A stretch of 64,000 nucleotides of DNA from Candidatus Pristimantibacillus lignocellulolyticus. Its GTDB lineage: Bacteria; Bacillota; Bacilli; Paenibacillales; Paenibacillaceae. The notes beneath the pieces are model-generated. The model saw nothing but the letters and a program-made list of their open reading frames with translations. It did not search any database and had not been told where the DNA came from. This document shows, one piece after another, positions 33,998 through 42,937 of this stretch. The translations under genes and the position numbers were made by a program. The DNA lies in NCBI GenBank assembly GCA_023639215.1, contig CP097899.1:2543001-2607000 (forward strand), given 5' to 3'. Each line of letters begins with the position of its first letter. Position 1 is the stretch's first letter.

Positions 33998-35932
33998 ATG
34001 AATTCTATTTCTGTTGATATAGAGACGTTTTCAAGTGTCAATCTTCAAAAGTGCGGAGTTTACCGTTATGTCGAGAGTGATGATTTTGAAATTCTGCTAT
34101 TTGGATATTCCGTTGATCATGGCGAAGTACAGGTTGTTGATCTTGCATGTGGAGAGGAAATACCGGAGGAAATTATCAATGCCCTCATGGATGATTCCGT
34201 TACCAAGTGGGCTTTTAATGCGATGTTCGAGCGTGTCTGTCTATCAAAATGGTTTAACCTTACTGAATATCTTGACCCTGCATCATGGAAATGCTCCATG
34301 ATATGGTCAGCATATATGGGACTACCTCTTTCTTTAGAGGGTGTTGGTGCTGTTTTAGGGTTGGAAAGACAAAAGCTAATTGGGGGTAAAGATCTTATCA
34401 GATACTTCTGTACACCTTGCTCTCCTACAAAGTCAAATGGCGGTCGAGTGCGTAATCTGCCTGAACATGACTCGGATAAATGGGAGCGTTTTAAGGCATA
34501 TAACCTCCGTGACGTGGAAGCCGAAATGTCCATACAGCAGAGATTATCCAAGTTCCAGATACCGGAGAATATATGGGCGGAATATCATCTCGACCAGGAG
34601 ATCAATGATCGTGGCATTGCCATTGATATGACTTTTGTCAAACAGGCTGTCGCTATAGATAAACATACTCGTGAAAAGCTAACTGCCCTTATGCAGGACA
34701 TGACCAATCTAGAGAATCCAAATTCGGTGCAACAAATGAAAGGTTGGCTTTCCGAGAATGGGTTAGAAACAGACACCCTTGGTAAAAAAGCAGTTGCAGA
34801 GATGTTAAAGACAGCACCTGAACCACTAGGCAATGTTTTAGAACTTCGTCAGCAGCTTGCAAAATCATCGGTGAAGAAATACACAGCAATGGAAAATGCG
34901 GTATGTCATGACAGCCGTGCCAGAGGGATGTTTCAGTTTTATGGAGCAAATAGAACCGGCAGATTTTCTGGCAGATTAATTCAATTACAAAATCTCCCTC
35001 AAAACCATATGCCCGATTTGGAACAGGCACGTGCTTTAGTTCGTAGCGGAAACTTTGATGCCCTTATGCTGCTCTACGATTCTGTACCAGAGGTCTTATC
35101 CGAACTTATTCGTACTGCTTTCATACCCCGTGATGGAATGAAATTCATCGTTGCAGACTTTTCAGCCATTGAGGCTCGTGTCATTGCCTGGCTTGCGGGT
35201 GAAAAATGGAGAACAGAAGTTTCCCAAAAGGGTGGGGACATTTACTGTGCCAGTGCCTCTCAGATGTTTAATGTACCTGTTGAAAAACACGGTGTGAATG
35301 GACATCTCCGTCAAAAAGGGAAAATTGCAGAGCTTGCCCTTGGTTACGGCGGTTCTGTTGGAGCTTTAAAATCAATGGGTGCTTTGGAGATGGGGATTAA
35401 AGAAGATGAGTTGCAGCCGCTTGTAACCGCTTGGCGACAATCCAATCCCAATATTACAAAACTATGGTGGGATGTTGACCGTGCAGTAAAAACCTGTGTT
35501 AAGCAGAAAACTCCCACAGAGACACATGGTATTAAATTCAGATATCAAAGTGGGATGCTCTTTATTGTTCTTCCTTCTGGCAGACGGCTTGCCTATGTGA
35601 AACCTCGTATGGGGGTGAATGTGTTCGATGGTGAGTCGGTTACTTATGAAGGTATCGGTGGGACGAAGAAATGGGAAAGAATTGAAAGTTATGGGCCAAA
35701 ATTTGTCGAGAATATTGTTCAAGCAATCAGCCGTGATATTTTATGTCATGCCATGCAGACATTAAAGGATTGTTCTATTGTAGCTCATGTTCATGATAAA
35801 ATTATCATCGAGGCGGATATGAATATGTCACTTTCTGCTATCTGTGAACAGGTGGCTAGAACACCAAGCTGGGCAAATGGTCTGTTACTTAGCGCTGATG
35901 GCTATGAATGTCAGTTTTATCAAAAAGATTAA
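33998..35932 (+). CDS. Phage-type family A DNA polymerase with 3'-5' exonuclease domain
   Basis: A 644-residue polymerase from ATG 33998 (AAAGGA nine bases upstream; an upstream start at 33944 lacks a ribosome site). Exonuclease motif I is SVDIETFSS at the N-terminus, followed by KWAFNAMFE. Polymerase motif A is FIVADFSAIEARVIAWLAGE. The fingers region has RQKGKIAELALGYGGSVGAL, the product-strand contact QLQNLPQN precedes motif A, and motif C reads VAHVHDKIIIEAD, where the usual His-Asp-Glu is His-Asp-Lys. It has no 5'-3' exonuclease domain. Last gene of the module; the helicase, VRR-NUC and structural genes normally found next are missing, so this is a stranded fragment. Confidence 0.9.
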   Translation: MNSISVDIETFSSVNLQKCGVYRYVESDDFEILLFGYSVDHGEVQVVDLACGEEIPEEIINALMDDSVTKWAFNAMFERVCLSKWFNLTEYLDPASWKCSMIWSAYMGLPLSLEGVGAVLGLERQKLIGGKDLIRYFCTPCSPTKSNGGRVRNLPEHDSDKWERFKAYNLRDVEAEMSIQQRLSKFQIPENIWAEYHLDQEINDRGIAIDMTFVKQAVAIDKHTREKLTALMQDMTNLENPNSVQQMKGWLSENGLETDTLGKKAVAEMLKTAPEPLGNVLELRQQLAKSSVKKYTAMENAVCHDSRARGMFQFYGANRTGRFSGRLIQLQNLPQNHMPDLEQARALVRSGNFDALMLLYDSVPEVLSELIRTAFIPRDGMKFIVADFSAIEARVIAWLAGEKWRTEVSQKGGDIYCASASQMFNVPVEKHGVNGHLRQKGKIAELALGYGGSVGALKSMGALEMGIKEDELQPLVTAWRQSNPNITKLWWDVDRAVKTCVKQKTPTETHGIKFRYQSGMLFIVLPSGRRLAYVKPRMGVNVFDGESVTYEGIGGTKKWERIESYGPKFVENIVQAISRDILCHAMQTLKDCSIVAHVHDKIIIEADMNMSLSAICEQVARTPSWANGLLLSADGYECQFYQKD

Positions 35933-35997
35933 ATGAATTAGTATTCGGATTATCGTGTGGTAAGAAGATAAAAGACCTTCAAATTTTAAATAATGAA

Positions 35998-36050
35998 AAC
36001 GGGATAGCACTTATTTTATGATTAGTACGTGCTATCTCGTTTTTTTTTTG
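35998..36050 (+). terminator. Terminator after the phage DNA polymerase gene
   Basis: AACGGGATAGCAC (35998-36010) pairs with GTGCTATCTCGTT (36029-36041), followed by ten T. Confidence 0.85.
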
Positions 36051-36132
36051 TAAATGTGTTAAATTGTGGAATGGGCATTATTAAATAACTTCAGGTGGTT
36101 TCCTTATATATTTGTTTTATGCATAGTGCTTT

Positions 36133-36534
36133 TTATTTCCCTGTTTCACCAAATTGCTTGATTCGTTCACCAATTTCGTCACGAACACGCTGAAATTCAG
36201 ACCACTCTTTTCCAGCCGGATCATCGAATCCCCAGTGTTCACGTTTAACATGCGGCGGTGTGATTGGGCATTTATCCGCAGCATCTCCACATAATGTAAC
36301 TACCAAATCAGCATTATTTAAGATTTCAGGATCAATTATATCTGATGTTTGATTGGAAATATCAATATCTACTTCACTCATTGCTTTAACAGCATTTGGA
36401 TTTAACCCATGCGCTTCAATTCCGGCACTTTTGACTTCCCATTCAGCACCTAGATTTTTTTTAGCCCAGCCTTCTGCCATTTGGCTTCTGCAAGAGTTTC
36501 CAGTACATAAAAAGTAAATTGTTTTTTTAGACAT
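36133..36534 (-). CDS. arsC: Arsenate reductase, thioredoxin-coupled
   Basis: A 133-residue enzyme of the low-molecular-weight phosphatase fold that reduces arsenate to arsenite. Cys10 in the P-loop CTGNSCRS, and the second and third redox cysteines about residues 82 and 89 (TLCGDAADKCP), as in the S. aureus pI258-type enzyme. Asp in DDPAGKEW is conserved. ATG 36534 follows AAAAGGAGA. It is the second gene of a minus-strand pair, 15 bases after arsB. The pair confers arsenic resistance by reduction and export. Confidence 0.95.
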   Translation of the reverse strand: MSKKTIYFLCTGNSCRSQMAEGWAKKNLGAEWEVKSAGIEAHGLNPNAVKAMSEVDIDISNQTSDIIDPEILNNADLVVTLCGDAADKCPITPPHVKREHWGFDDPAGKEWSEFQRVRDEIGERIKQFGETGK

Positions 36535-36549
36535 GATGTATATCTCCTT

Positions 36550-37845
36550 TTAGTTAATTAATAAAGAAAAGTATAGACCTATTAAGGTAATAAGTAGAAT
36601 TGGGATCGTTAAAACAATACCTGTTTTGAAATAGGTTCCCCATGAAATTTTGACTCCCTTTAGAGATAAAACATGGAGCCATACTAAAGTAGCTAACGAT
36701 CCGATTGGTGTGATTTTCGGACCTAAGTCAGACCCAATTACATTTGCATAAATAAGAGCTTCCCGAATAGTACCAGATGTGTTGGTTTCAGCAATAGCCA
36801 AGGCATCAATCATCACAGTTGGCATATTATTCATCAAAGATGATAAGAAAGCCGCTATAAAGCTCATACTTATCGTGGCAACAAATAAACCTTGTTCAGC
36901 AGTTGATTGGATAACGCTAGCTAACGATTCAGTTAGCCAAGCATTTCCTAAACCATTTACGACCACATACATCCCAATCGAGAAAAATACAATATTCCAC
37001 GGTGCACCTTTTACAACTGTTTTTGTATTAACTGCATTACTCCTTCTTGCCATTAATAAAAAGAAGATGGCAACGACCCCTGCAACAAGTGAAACAGGGA
37101 TATGAGTGAATTCGCTAGAAAAGTAACCAATCAGTAATATCCCAAGAACATACCAAGAAAGTCGAAACATTTTAAAGTCCTTAATTGCTTCTACAGGTTT
37201 TCTTAATTTAGATAAGTCATACGTGTTTGGTATATTATTTCTAAAATAAATTAATAAGACCGTAATCGTTGCTACTATTGAGAAAAGGTTAGTAATAATC
37301 ATTTTTGAAGCATACTCTACAAATCCAATGTTAAAGAAATCTGCAGATACAATGTTAACTAAGTTACTTACTACGAATGGTAAAGATGTCGTATCTGCAA
37401 TAAATCCACTCGCCATAATAAATGGAAAGATCATCTTTTCTTTAAATTTCAAATTACGAACCATTGCTAAAACAATTGGCGTCAAAATTAAGGCAGCTCC
37501 ATCATTTGCAAATAGTGCAGCGACGATGGCTCCTAAAATGCTAATATAGACAAACATTTTAATTCCATTTCCCTTAGCAGCTCTGGCCATATGTAGTGCT
37601 GCCCATTCAAATAACCCAATCTCGTCTAAAATCAGTGAAATAAGAATGATTGCTACAAATGATAATGTCGCATTCCAGGTAATTCCGATCACTTCAAGTA
37701 CATCATTAAATCCAACTACACCTAATAATAAAGCTAAAATAGCCCCGCCACATGCACTCCAACCAATATTTAATCCTTTTGGCTGCCAGATAACGAGAAT
37801 AAGTGTTGCTAAAAAAATTATTGTTGCTAATATTGCTGTAATCAC
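36550..37845 (-). CDS. arsB: Arsenite efflux pump ArsB
   Basis: A 431-residue inner-membrane antiporter with about 11-12 membrane segments; typical stretches are IWQPKGLNIGWSACGGAILA, FALFANDGAALILTP-like AALFANDGAALILTPIVLAM, and LPFVVSNLVNIVSADFF. The GTG start at 37845 has GGAGG nine bases upstream (37855-37859). No arsR regulator or arsA ATPase is present. The sequence immediately upstream of the ribosome site (from 37861) is already the remnant of an unrelated plus-strand gene, so the operon's own promoter and regulator seem to have been cut away. Confidence 0.93.
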   Translation of the reverse strand: MITAILATIIFLATLILVIWQPKGLNIGWSACGGAILALLLGVVGFNDVLEVIGITWNATLSFVAIILISLILDEIGLFEWAALHMARAAKGNGIKMFVYISILGAIVAALFANDGAALILTPIVLAMVRNLKFKEKMIFPFIMASGFIADTTSLPFVVSNLVNIVSADFFNIGFVEYASKMIITNLFSIVATITVLLIYFRNNIPNTYDLSKLRKPVEAIKDFKMFRLSWYVLGILLIGYFSSEFTHIPVSLVAGVVAIFFLLMARRSNAVNTKTVVKGAPWNIVFFSIGMYVVVNGLGNAWLTESLASVIQSTAEQGLFVATISMSFIAAFLSSLMNNMPTVMIDALAIAETNTSGTIREALIYANVIGSDLGPKITPIGSLATLVWLHVLSLKGVKISWGTYFKTGIVLTIPILLITLIGLYFSLLIN

Positions 37846-37860
37846 TAAATTTAACCTCCA

Positions 37861-38536
37861 TCACTCAGAAGTTTTACCTTTCATTGATAGCTTATTTAAA
37901 GCGCTTGAAATGGCTGGAGCAAAAATCGTTAGTAAATATGATGAAATACAAGTATTGTATAAAAAGTATACACTCAGTTTGAAATTTAGACTCCCTTGTA
38001 AAAAAGTCACATTATCCCCAGAGGATAAAGACTATTCACGTTACAACACATTTAAATATGTAACAATAGGAAAAATAAATGTTGAAGTAGGTTATAAGTT
38101 GTCTTGGCGTAAATGGGGCAAGCATGAAAAATTAATAAAACAAACGCAAACTATGACATCTGAAGATTTATTAAGAAAGGTGTTCTTATACATATTTTCG
38201 CTTCCGCTAATTATGGATGAAGAAGAAAAGGCACATATCCTAGAGGAAGAAAAAAGATTGATAGAAGAACGGGAGAGGGAATTACTTAGAGAACGGAGAG
38301 AAAAAGAGCGTAAAAAAACTGAGGATTTGCTGGCTAACTCAATAAACTATTTTTACTCGAAACTAATAAAGGAATACATTTCTGCCGAGCTGGATGAAAC
38401 AACAGATGAATATAAATGGGCTATGGATAAGGCAAATTGGATTCAGGATTCTAGTAAACATCCGGATGATTTGTTAACAGAAAAAGACAAAGAAGAATTA
38501 CTTAACATAAAAACGACGAATAAATACTTTTTATGA
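37861..38536 (+). pseudogene. 5'-truncated uncharacterised gene with charged coiled-coil region
   Basis: The reading frame is protein-like from about 37861 (HHSEVLPFIDSLFKALEMAG) to the stop at 38536. The upstream continuation is merely antisense to arsB, so the true 5' end is missing. Visible: a mixed domain with VLYKKYTLSLKFRLPC, VTIGKINVEVGYKLSWRKWG, then a strongly charged helix (EEEKAHILEEEKRLIEERE, about 35 residues) and a C-terminal helical part. The internal ATG 37910 might still be used. I do not recognise the family. Loss at the arsBC junction suggests the ars cassette inserted into, or recombined with, this gene. Confidence 0.55.
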
Positions 38537-38605
38537 AAAAAGATTAATAGTAACAGTTCAAAAATTTTTGAATGGCAGTGAAGAAATGTGATAGAGGTGA
38601 ATGAT

Positions 38606-39166
38606 TTGCTTGATTTAAGGGAATTGGTAGAGGACTTTTTCCTGTACGTACAGGTTAATGCAGTTGAAATTTATAATGAATTTAGCCTTCAGCATGAGCT
38701 GGGGATATTCCTGCGTGAAAGAATTTCAGGGTATCGGATTCAATTTGAAAGGAATGTGTCATATTTCACAACAGACACCAAAACCATTAAAAAGGAAATT
38801 GATATTACTATATTTAATGGAGAAAAATCTGAAAGGTATGCTATTGAACTAAAATGTCCATTAAATGACCAGTATCCAGAGCAGATGTATTCATTCGTGA
38901 AGGATATTAAATTCATGGAAGAACTTAAAAGTCGGGGATTTACTAAAACAGCTACTGTTACCCTTGTCTCAAATAGGCCTTTCTATGAAGGCCGCAACAA
39001 TGAGGGCATTTATAGGTTTTTCAGAGAAGAACATTCAGTTTATGGTAGTATTTTCAAACCAACAGGTGTAGGAAAAAATGAAGATTGCATTACCCTATCA
39101 GGTAGATATAATTTTATCTGGAAGAACTTAAGCGAGGGGCGTAAATATTACATAATTGAGATTTGA
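38606..39166 (+). CDS. PD-(D/E)XK nuclease-like protein, first gene of a DUF262 cluster
   Basis: A 186-residue protein. The frame opens at GTG 38588, but TTG 38606 is eight bases from AGAGGTGA and is preferred. It has the nuclease-like pattern of an acidic residue in FSLQHELGIFLRE, Asp in KKEIDITIFNGEK, and Glu-x-Lys in YAIELKCPLN, followed by a helix (MYSFVKDIKFMEELKSRGF) and VTLVSNRPFYEG. This resembles small restriction-enzyme-fold proteins. It overlaps the region just before the next gene (22 bases from its stop to ATG 39189), so the three genes are probably one operon. A nuclease role within a defence system is inferred; it could also be an inactive adaptor. Confidence 0.65.
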   Translation: MLDLRELVEDFFLYVQVNAVEIYNEFSLQHELGIFLRERISGYRIQFERNVSYFTTDTKTIKKEIDITIFNGEKSERYAIELKCPLNDQYPEQMYSFVKDIKFMEELKSRGFTKTATVTLVSNRPFYEGRNNEGIYRFFREEHSVYGSIFKPTGVGKNEDCITLSGRYNFIWKNLSEGRKYYIIEI

Positions 39167-39188
39167 AGTAGTTAGGGGGGATTTAAGG

Positions 39189-40487
39189 ATGGCTCTACTT
39201 CAAGATGAATTAAAAATAAAAAAGATTCATGAATTACTTAAAATGAAGTTAGCCTTACCATCATATCAACGTCCATATAGTTGGAGTGTGAAATCTACAA
39301 ATACGCTTTTTCTTGATACTTTTAACGCTTATCAAGAAAGTGTACAAGAATATAGGATTGGCTCTGTAATTTTACATAAGGACAATGGAAGATACAACGT
39401 TGTGGATGGCCAACAGCGACTTACAACCCTTTCGATTCTTCTATACTGTTTAGGTTATGAGGATCAGGGGCTGTTACGAGAAAAATATAGTCAACTATCT
39501 AATGATGCAATAGTGACTAATTTTAGTATTTTATCTAAGCGGATAAATGAACTTTCGGAAGATGTACAAAGCAAATACAAAGAATATCTACTCGAACATT
39601 GTAGTGCAGTTCAAATTGTCACAGATAGCGAGCAAGAAGCTTTTCAGTTCTTTGATTCACAAAATTCCCGTGGCAAAGAGTTAAAACCACATGATTTGTT
39701 GAAATCATACCATTTGCGAGAAATGAATAGTGAAGATGAGAACCAAAAAGTGAAAATCATAAATAGCTGGGAAAACATAAACCAAGATAATTTAGAAGAT
39801 TTATTTAAAAGCTATTTGTACCCGCTGACTCAATGGTATAAGGGGAAAGAAGGATTAGGTTATTCTTCAAGTAAGATAGATTCATTCAAAGGAATTAAGG
39901 GAGCAAATATCTACAATTATGCAATTTACCATAAAGCAAGTAATCTATATGTAGAACAATTTAATACTAATGGTAGTAATGAATTGCTTTCCTCAAAATT
40001 ATTAAATCAATTTCAATTGACACAACCCTTGATAGCTGGGAAACGATTCTTTAATTACACTCTTAATTACGGAAAATTATTAGAAAAAATACAAAAACAA
40101 ATTAATCACTTTCATGACCATGATCAAATTCCAAGCAAGCGTTCTGGTGATATTTACATTAAGCAGTTGTATGAATGCTCGTTATTATTCTTTGCGGATA
40201 GGTTTGGTCTGGAGAGCTTAACCCAATCTGTGATGCAGCAACTTTATTCATGGAGTTATTCATTACGATTGGCAATGAATGCGGTGTATCCGCAGACTAT
40301 CAATAAATATGCAAAAGGTCTGCATGAACGAGCAAACTTTGGGATTGATATGTTTTCGGCAATTAGCGAAATGGAGGATCCAGAAGGATTGAAGTTGCTT
40401 GCACTTAAACAGCCAGATATTGATGACAATAATCAAGAAAAATATAAAGCAGTGTATGAATTGCTTTGTGAATGGAATGGGTGGTAG
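39189..40487 (+). CDS. DUF262 (GmrS/ParB-like NTPase) protein without HNH domain
   Basis: A 432-residue protein from ATG 39189, eight bases after GGGGGG. N-terminal DUF262: ALPSYQRPYSWSVKST with the Q-R-x-Y/x-W motif, GSVILHK, and the NTP-binding/catalytic VVDGQQRLTTLSIL (Asp73). It has the second hallmark FFDSQNSRGKELKPHDLLK near residue 155. The C-terminal ~200 residues are helical with no DUF1524 HNH motif. DUF262 is the nucleotide-hydrolysing half of modification-dependent type IV restriction enzymes such as GmrSD and of BrxU and SspE. It is followed after three bases by a second DUF262 gene, so a two-component complex is likely. Confidence 0.82.
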   Translation: MALLQDELKIKKIHELLKMKLALPSYQRPYSWSVKSTNTLFLDTFNAYQESVQEYRIGSVILHKDNGRYNVVDGQQRLTTLSILLYCLGYEDQGLLREKYSQLSNDAIVTNFSILSKRINELSEDVQSKYKEYLLEHCSAVQIVTDSEQEAFQFFDSQNSRGKELKPHDLLKSYHLREMNSEDENQKVKIINSWENINQDNLEDLFKSYLYPLTQWYKGKEGLGYSSSKIDSFKGIKGANIYNYAIYHKASNLYVEQFNTNGSNELLSSKLLNQFQLTQPLIAGKRFFNYTLNYGKLLEKIQKQINHFHDHDQIPSKRSGDIYIKQLYECSLLFFADRFGLESLTQSVMQQLYSWSYSLRLAMNAVYPQTINKYAKGLHERANFGIDMFSAISEMEDPEGLKLLALKQPDIDDNNQEKYKAVYELLCEWNGW

Positions 40488-40490
40488 GAG

Positions 40491-42278
40491 ATGACTAGTG
40501 ATTTAAAAATAATACCGGCATCACATGTTTTCGAAAACATCAATTATCTTGTGCCGATTTATCAACGTAATTATGCTTGGACTGAAACGCAAATAGAACA
40601 ATTGATTGAGGATATTGAAAGCTCTATTGATGATTCTAATAAAAACTACTTCTTAGGGAATTTGATTGTCAATCAAACAGATAACAATGTTTACGAAGTG
40701 ATTGATGGGCAGCAGCGATTAACAACTTTATATCTTCTTGAGAAGTATTTGGGGCTTGCATTTGCGAAAGAAGCATTGCGATTTGAGGCACGTGAAAAAT
40801 CAAATCGTACCCTTTCTTATATCAGCGATAGCAGTAATCCAGATTTAATTGAAGAATTATCATCACCAGAAATCTTGTATGGTTTTCAAATCGTTGATAA
40901 CTACTTCAAGAATAAAAATATCGATAAAAGTAGCTTTGTTCAAAAGTTGAATCGAGTTTTTCTTATTCGGGTCCAAGTCCCGCAGAACATTGATTTAAAC
41001 CATTACTTTGAAATAATGAATACCCGTGGAGAGCAATTGGAACTTCATGAAATCGCTAAAGCTAAGTTGTTGGAAGTACTGGAAAATGATCATGACAAAA
41101 ATATAGCATCGCTGATTTGGGAAAAATGTTCTGATATGAATTCGTATGTTCAGATGAATTTTGATGTGAATGTGCGAAGAAATATCTTTACTAAGAACTG
41201 GAGCAGTCTATGTCAATCAATTAAGGGCTTTGATTCGATAAAAAGAGAAATTTCGATAGTGGATAAATCAGTAGATAAAAAATCTTTGATTGATATCTTG
41301 AGAGATAATAAAATGCTTAATATAACAATCACACAATCGGAAGATGAGAATGAACGTTTTGAATCAACTATTTCATTTCCAAACTTCTTACTACAAGTCA
41401 ATGCTGTCATGAGAAAACTCGGAGAAGAAGATGCAAGCCTTGATGACAAACACTTCCTTAATAATCTATCTTGGGCATGGTCAACACCCGAAAAAGCCAA
41501 GGATTTCTTGTTCCACCTATTGAAGTGTCGGGTGCTATTTGACAAGTATGTGTTAAAACGTGAGTTTGCTAGGGATTATAAAGAAACGGGTAAATGGTCC
41601 CTGCAACGTTTAGAAAAATATCGTGATAAAAAGAAAAATAGTGATAAACCTAAATACGTTGGTACATTTGGGGATGAAGGTAATGATAATAAGAAACTAA
41701 GAACGCTTCAATCTTGTTTACGTATTACTTATACATCACCTAAAACAATGCACTGGATTACGGTTATTTTATCTAACTTGTTAGAAAACGAAGGAACTGA
41801 CATTATTGCCTTGTTAGAGAACTATTGTCATAAGAAGGTTGTTGATTCTGATTACCAAAACGTGAGTGGCTTTGGAGTTGAACGAATTGTATTTTCATAT
41901 CTTGATTATTTAATTTATCGAGATGGTTATTCATATAATGAGAAGGAAATCCTATCACCACTTCAAGATGATTGGCAATTTCAATTTAGAAGCTCCATCG
42001 AGCATTTTCAACCGCAAAATCCGGTGGAAGGAGAACGTTGGAAACAAGACGACTTGAACGGATTCGGTAATTTAGCGTTGATAACAGTTTCAGGGAACTC
42101 TAAGTTTTCTAACTTGCCACCGGGTGGAAAAATCAATTCATATCCGAGTATCATCAATCAAAGTTTGAAATTGAAAGTCATGGAAAAAATGACAAGACTA
42201 GGTGATGGGAAGTGGACAGAAGAAAAGTCAAGTATTCATAAAGATGAAATGTTCGACATTTTGAAAAATAAAGGGTAG
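40491..42278 (+). CDS. DUF262-DUF1524 protein (GmrSD-like restriction protein)
   Basis: A 595-residue protein starting at ATG 40491, three bases after the stop of the previous gene with GTAGGAG directly before it, which suggests coupled translation. N-terminal DUF262: VPIYQRNYAWTETQIEQL, VIDGQQRLTTLYLL (Asp72), and HYFEIMNTRGEQLELHEIAK. The C-terminal DUF1524 has the HNH-type SSIEHFQPQN (His505) and GFGNLALITVSGNSKFSNL. GmrSD-type enzymes use the DUF262 part to sense/hydrolyse NTP and the HNH part to cut modified phage DNA. The pairing with a second DUF262 protein and a PD-(D/E)XK-like protein is not one of the named arrangements I know. Confidence 0.87.
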   Translation: MTSDLKIIPASHVFENINYLVPIYQRNYAWTETQIEQLIEDIESSIDDSNKNYFLGNLIVNQTDNNVYEVIDGQQRLTTLYLLEKYLGLAFAKEALRFEAREKSNRTLSYISDSSNPDLIEELSSPEILYGFQIVDNYFKNKNIDKSSFVQKLNRVFLIRVQVPQNIDLNHYFEIMNTRGEQLELHEIAKAKLLEVLENDHDKNIASLIWEKCSDMNSYVQMNFDVNVRRNIFTKNWSSLCQSIKGFDSIKREISIVDKSVDKKSLIDILRDNKMLNITITQSEDENERFESTISFPNFLLQVNAVMRKLGEEDASLDDKHFLNNLSWAWSTPEKAKDFLFHLLKCRVLFDKYVLKREFARDYKETGKWSLQRLEKYRDKKKNSDKPKYVGTFGDEGNDNKKLRTLQSCLRITYTSPKTMHWITVILSNLLENEGTDIIALLENYCHKKVVDSDYQNVSGFGVERIVFSYLDYLIYRDGYSYNEKEILSPLQDDWQFQFRSSIEHFQPQNPVEGERWKQDDLNGFGNLALITVSGNSKFSNLPPGGKINSYPSIINQSLKLKVMEKMTRLGDGKWTEEKSSIHKDEMFDILKNKG

Positions 42279-42428
42279 AACACTTCAGATAATTAGAAGT
42301 AATAAATGGATATGTTTGCAAGAACCTCTAAAACGAGAAACTATCCGAAACACAGGAAATTGCTGAACTTCTTAAGTTTAAGACATGGGGTTAATAAAAA
42401 ACATACTTGAGATAAGGAGAAAAAGTTT
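42279..42428. other. Short spacer after the DUF262 cluster
   Basis: No terminator or ORF is evident. AAGGAG at about 42414 precedes the interrupted gene at 42429. Confidence 0.3.
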
Positions 42429-42935
42429 ATGACAAAGCATATGGTTACTGAGAATGAGGTTAAGAAAGCACTAGATATCGACAGCTTCAGAAATATGTCT
42501 AAAGACAAAATCATGGAGTTCGTTTCTGCAATTCCGAATATGGATAAAGATGTTGCAATTAAAATTATTTAACAGTTTCCTGCTTACACTGAATCAGCAA
42601 ATAATATGCTTGCTCAGTTAAATACCATGTGCAATAACGCAATGAAGGAAAATGGCGAAAGCCAGAAGGAAGCAATTGAGGCATATAAGAAAATACTAAA
42701 TGACCTTGGTGAGCTCTTAAAAAAGGACACAATTACTGCTGAAGAAAGAGTACAAATAACTGAACAGATGATCACTGTTGCAGATCGTATTTCAGCAAAG
42801 GATACTGAAAACAAGGATTTTCTTAATGGAATAATTAAGTATGGAGTTCCTATCATAGGAGGTGCGCTTGTATTGGGGGCTACAATCTTAGGTGTGAATG
42901 TTAAGGGCACTAAGATTCCGGCCTTGAAAAAATAG
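42429..42935 (+). pseudogene. Small membrane protein gene interrupted by an in-frame TAA
   Basis: From ATG 42429, behind ATAAGGAG, the frame runs 47 codons (MTKHMVTENEVKKALDIDSF...), meets TAA at 42570-42572, and continues open in the same frame to 42935. The TAA replaces what is probably CAA (Gln) in IKII-QFPAYTESANNML. The full product would be 168 residues: a helical, charged body and one C-terminal membrane segment (YGVPIIGGALVLGATILGV). A second start at ATG 42606 or nearby could give a shorter protein. The family is not recognised. It may be a decayed member of the DUF262 cluster. Confidence 0.6.
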
Positions 42936-42937
42936 CA

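Noticed and set aside
37646..37860. Long plus-strand ORF start running antisense through the arsB 5' end
   Set aside because: The first ~70 codons mirror arsB; only the part after 37860 looks like real coding sequence, so the gene is treated as 5'-truncated.
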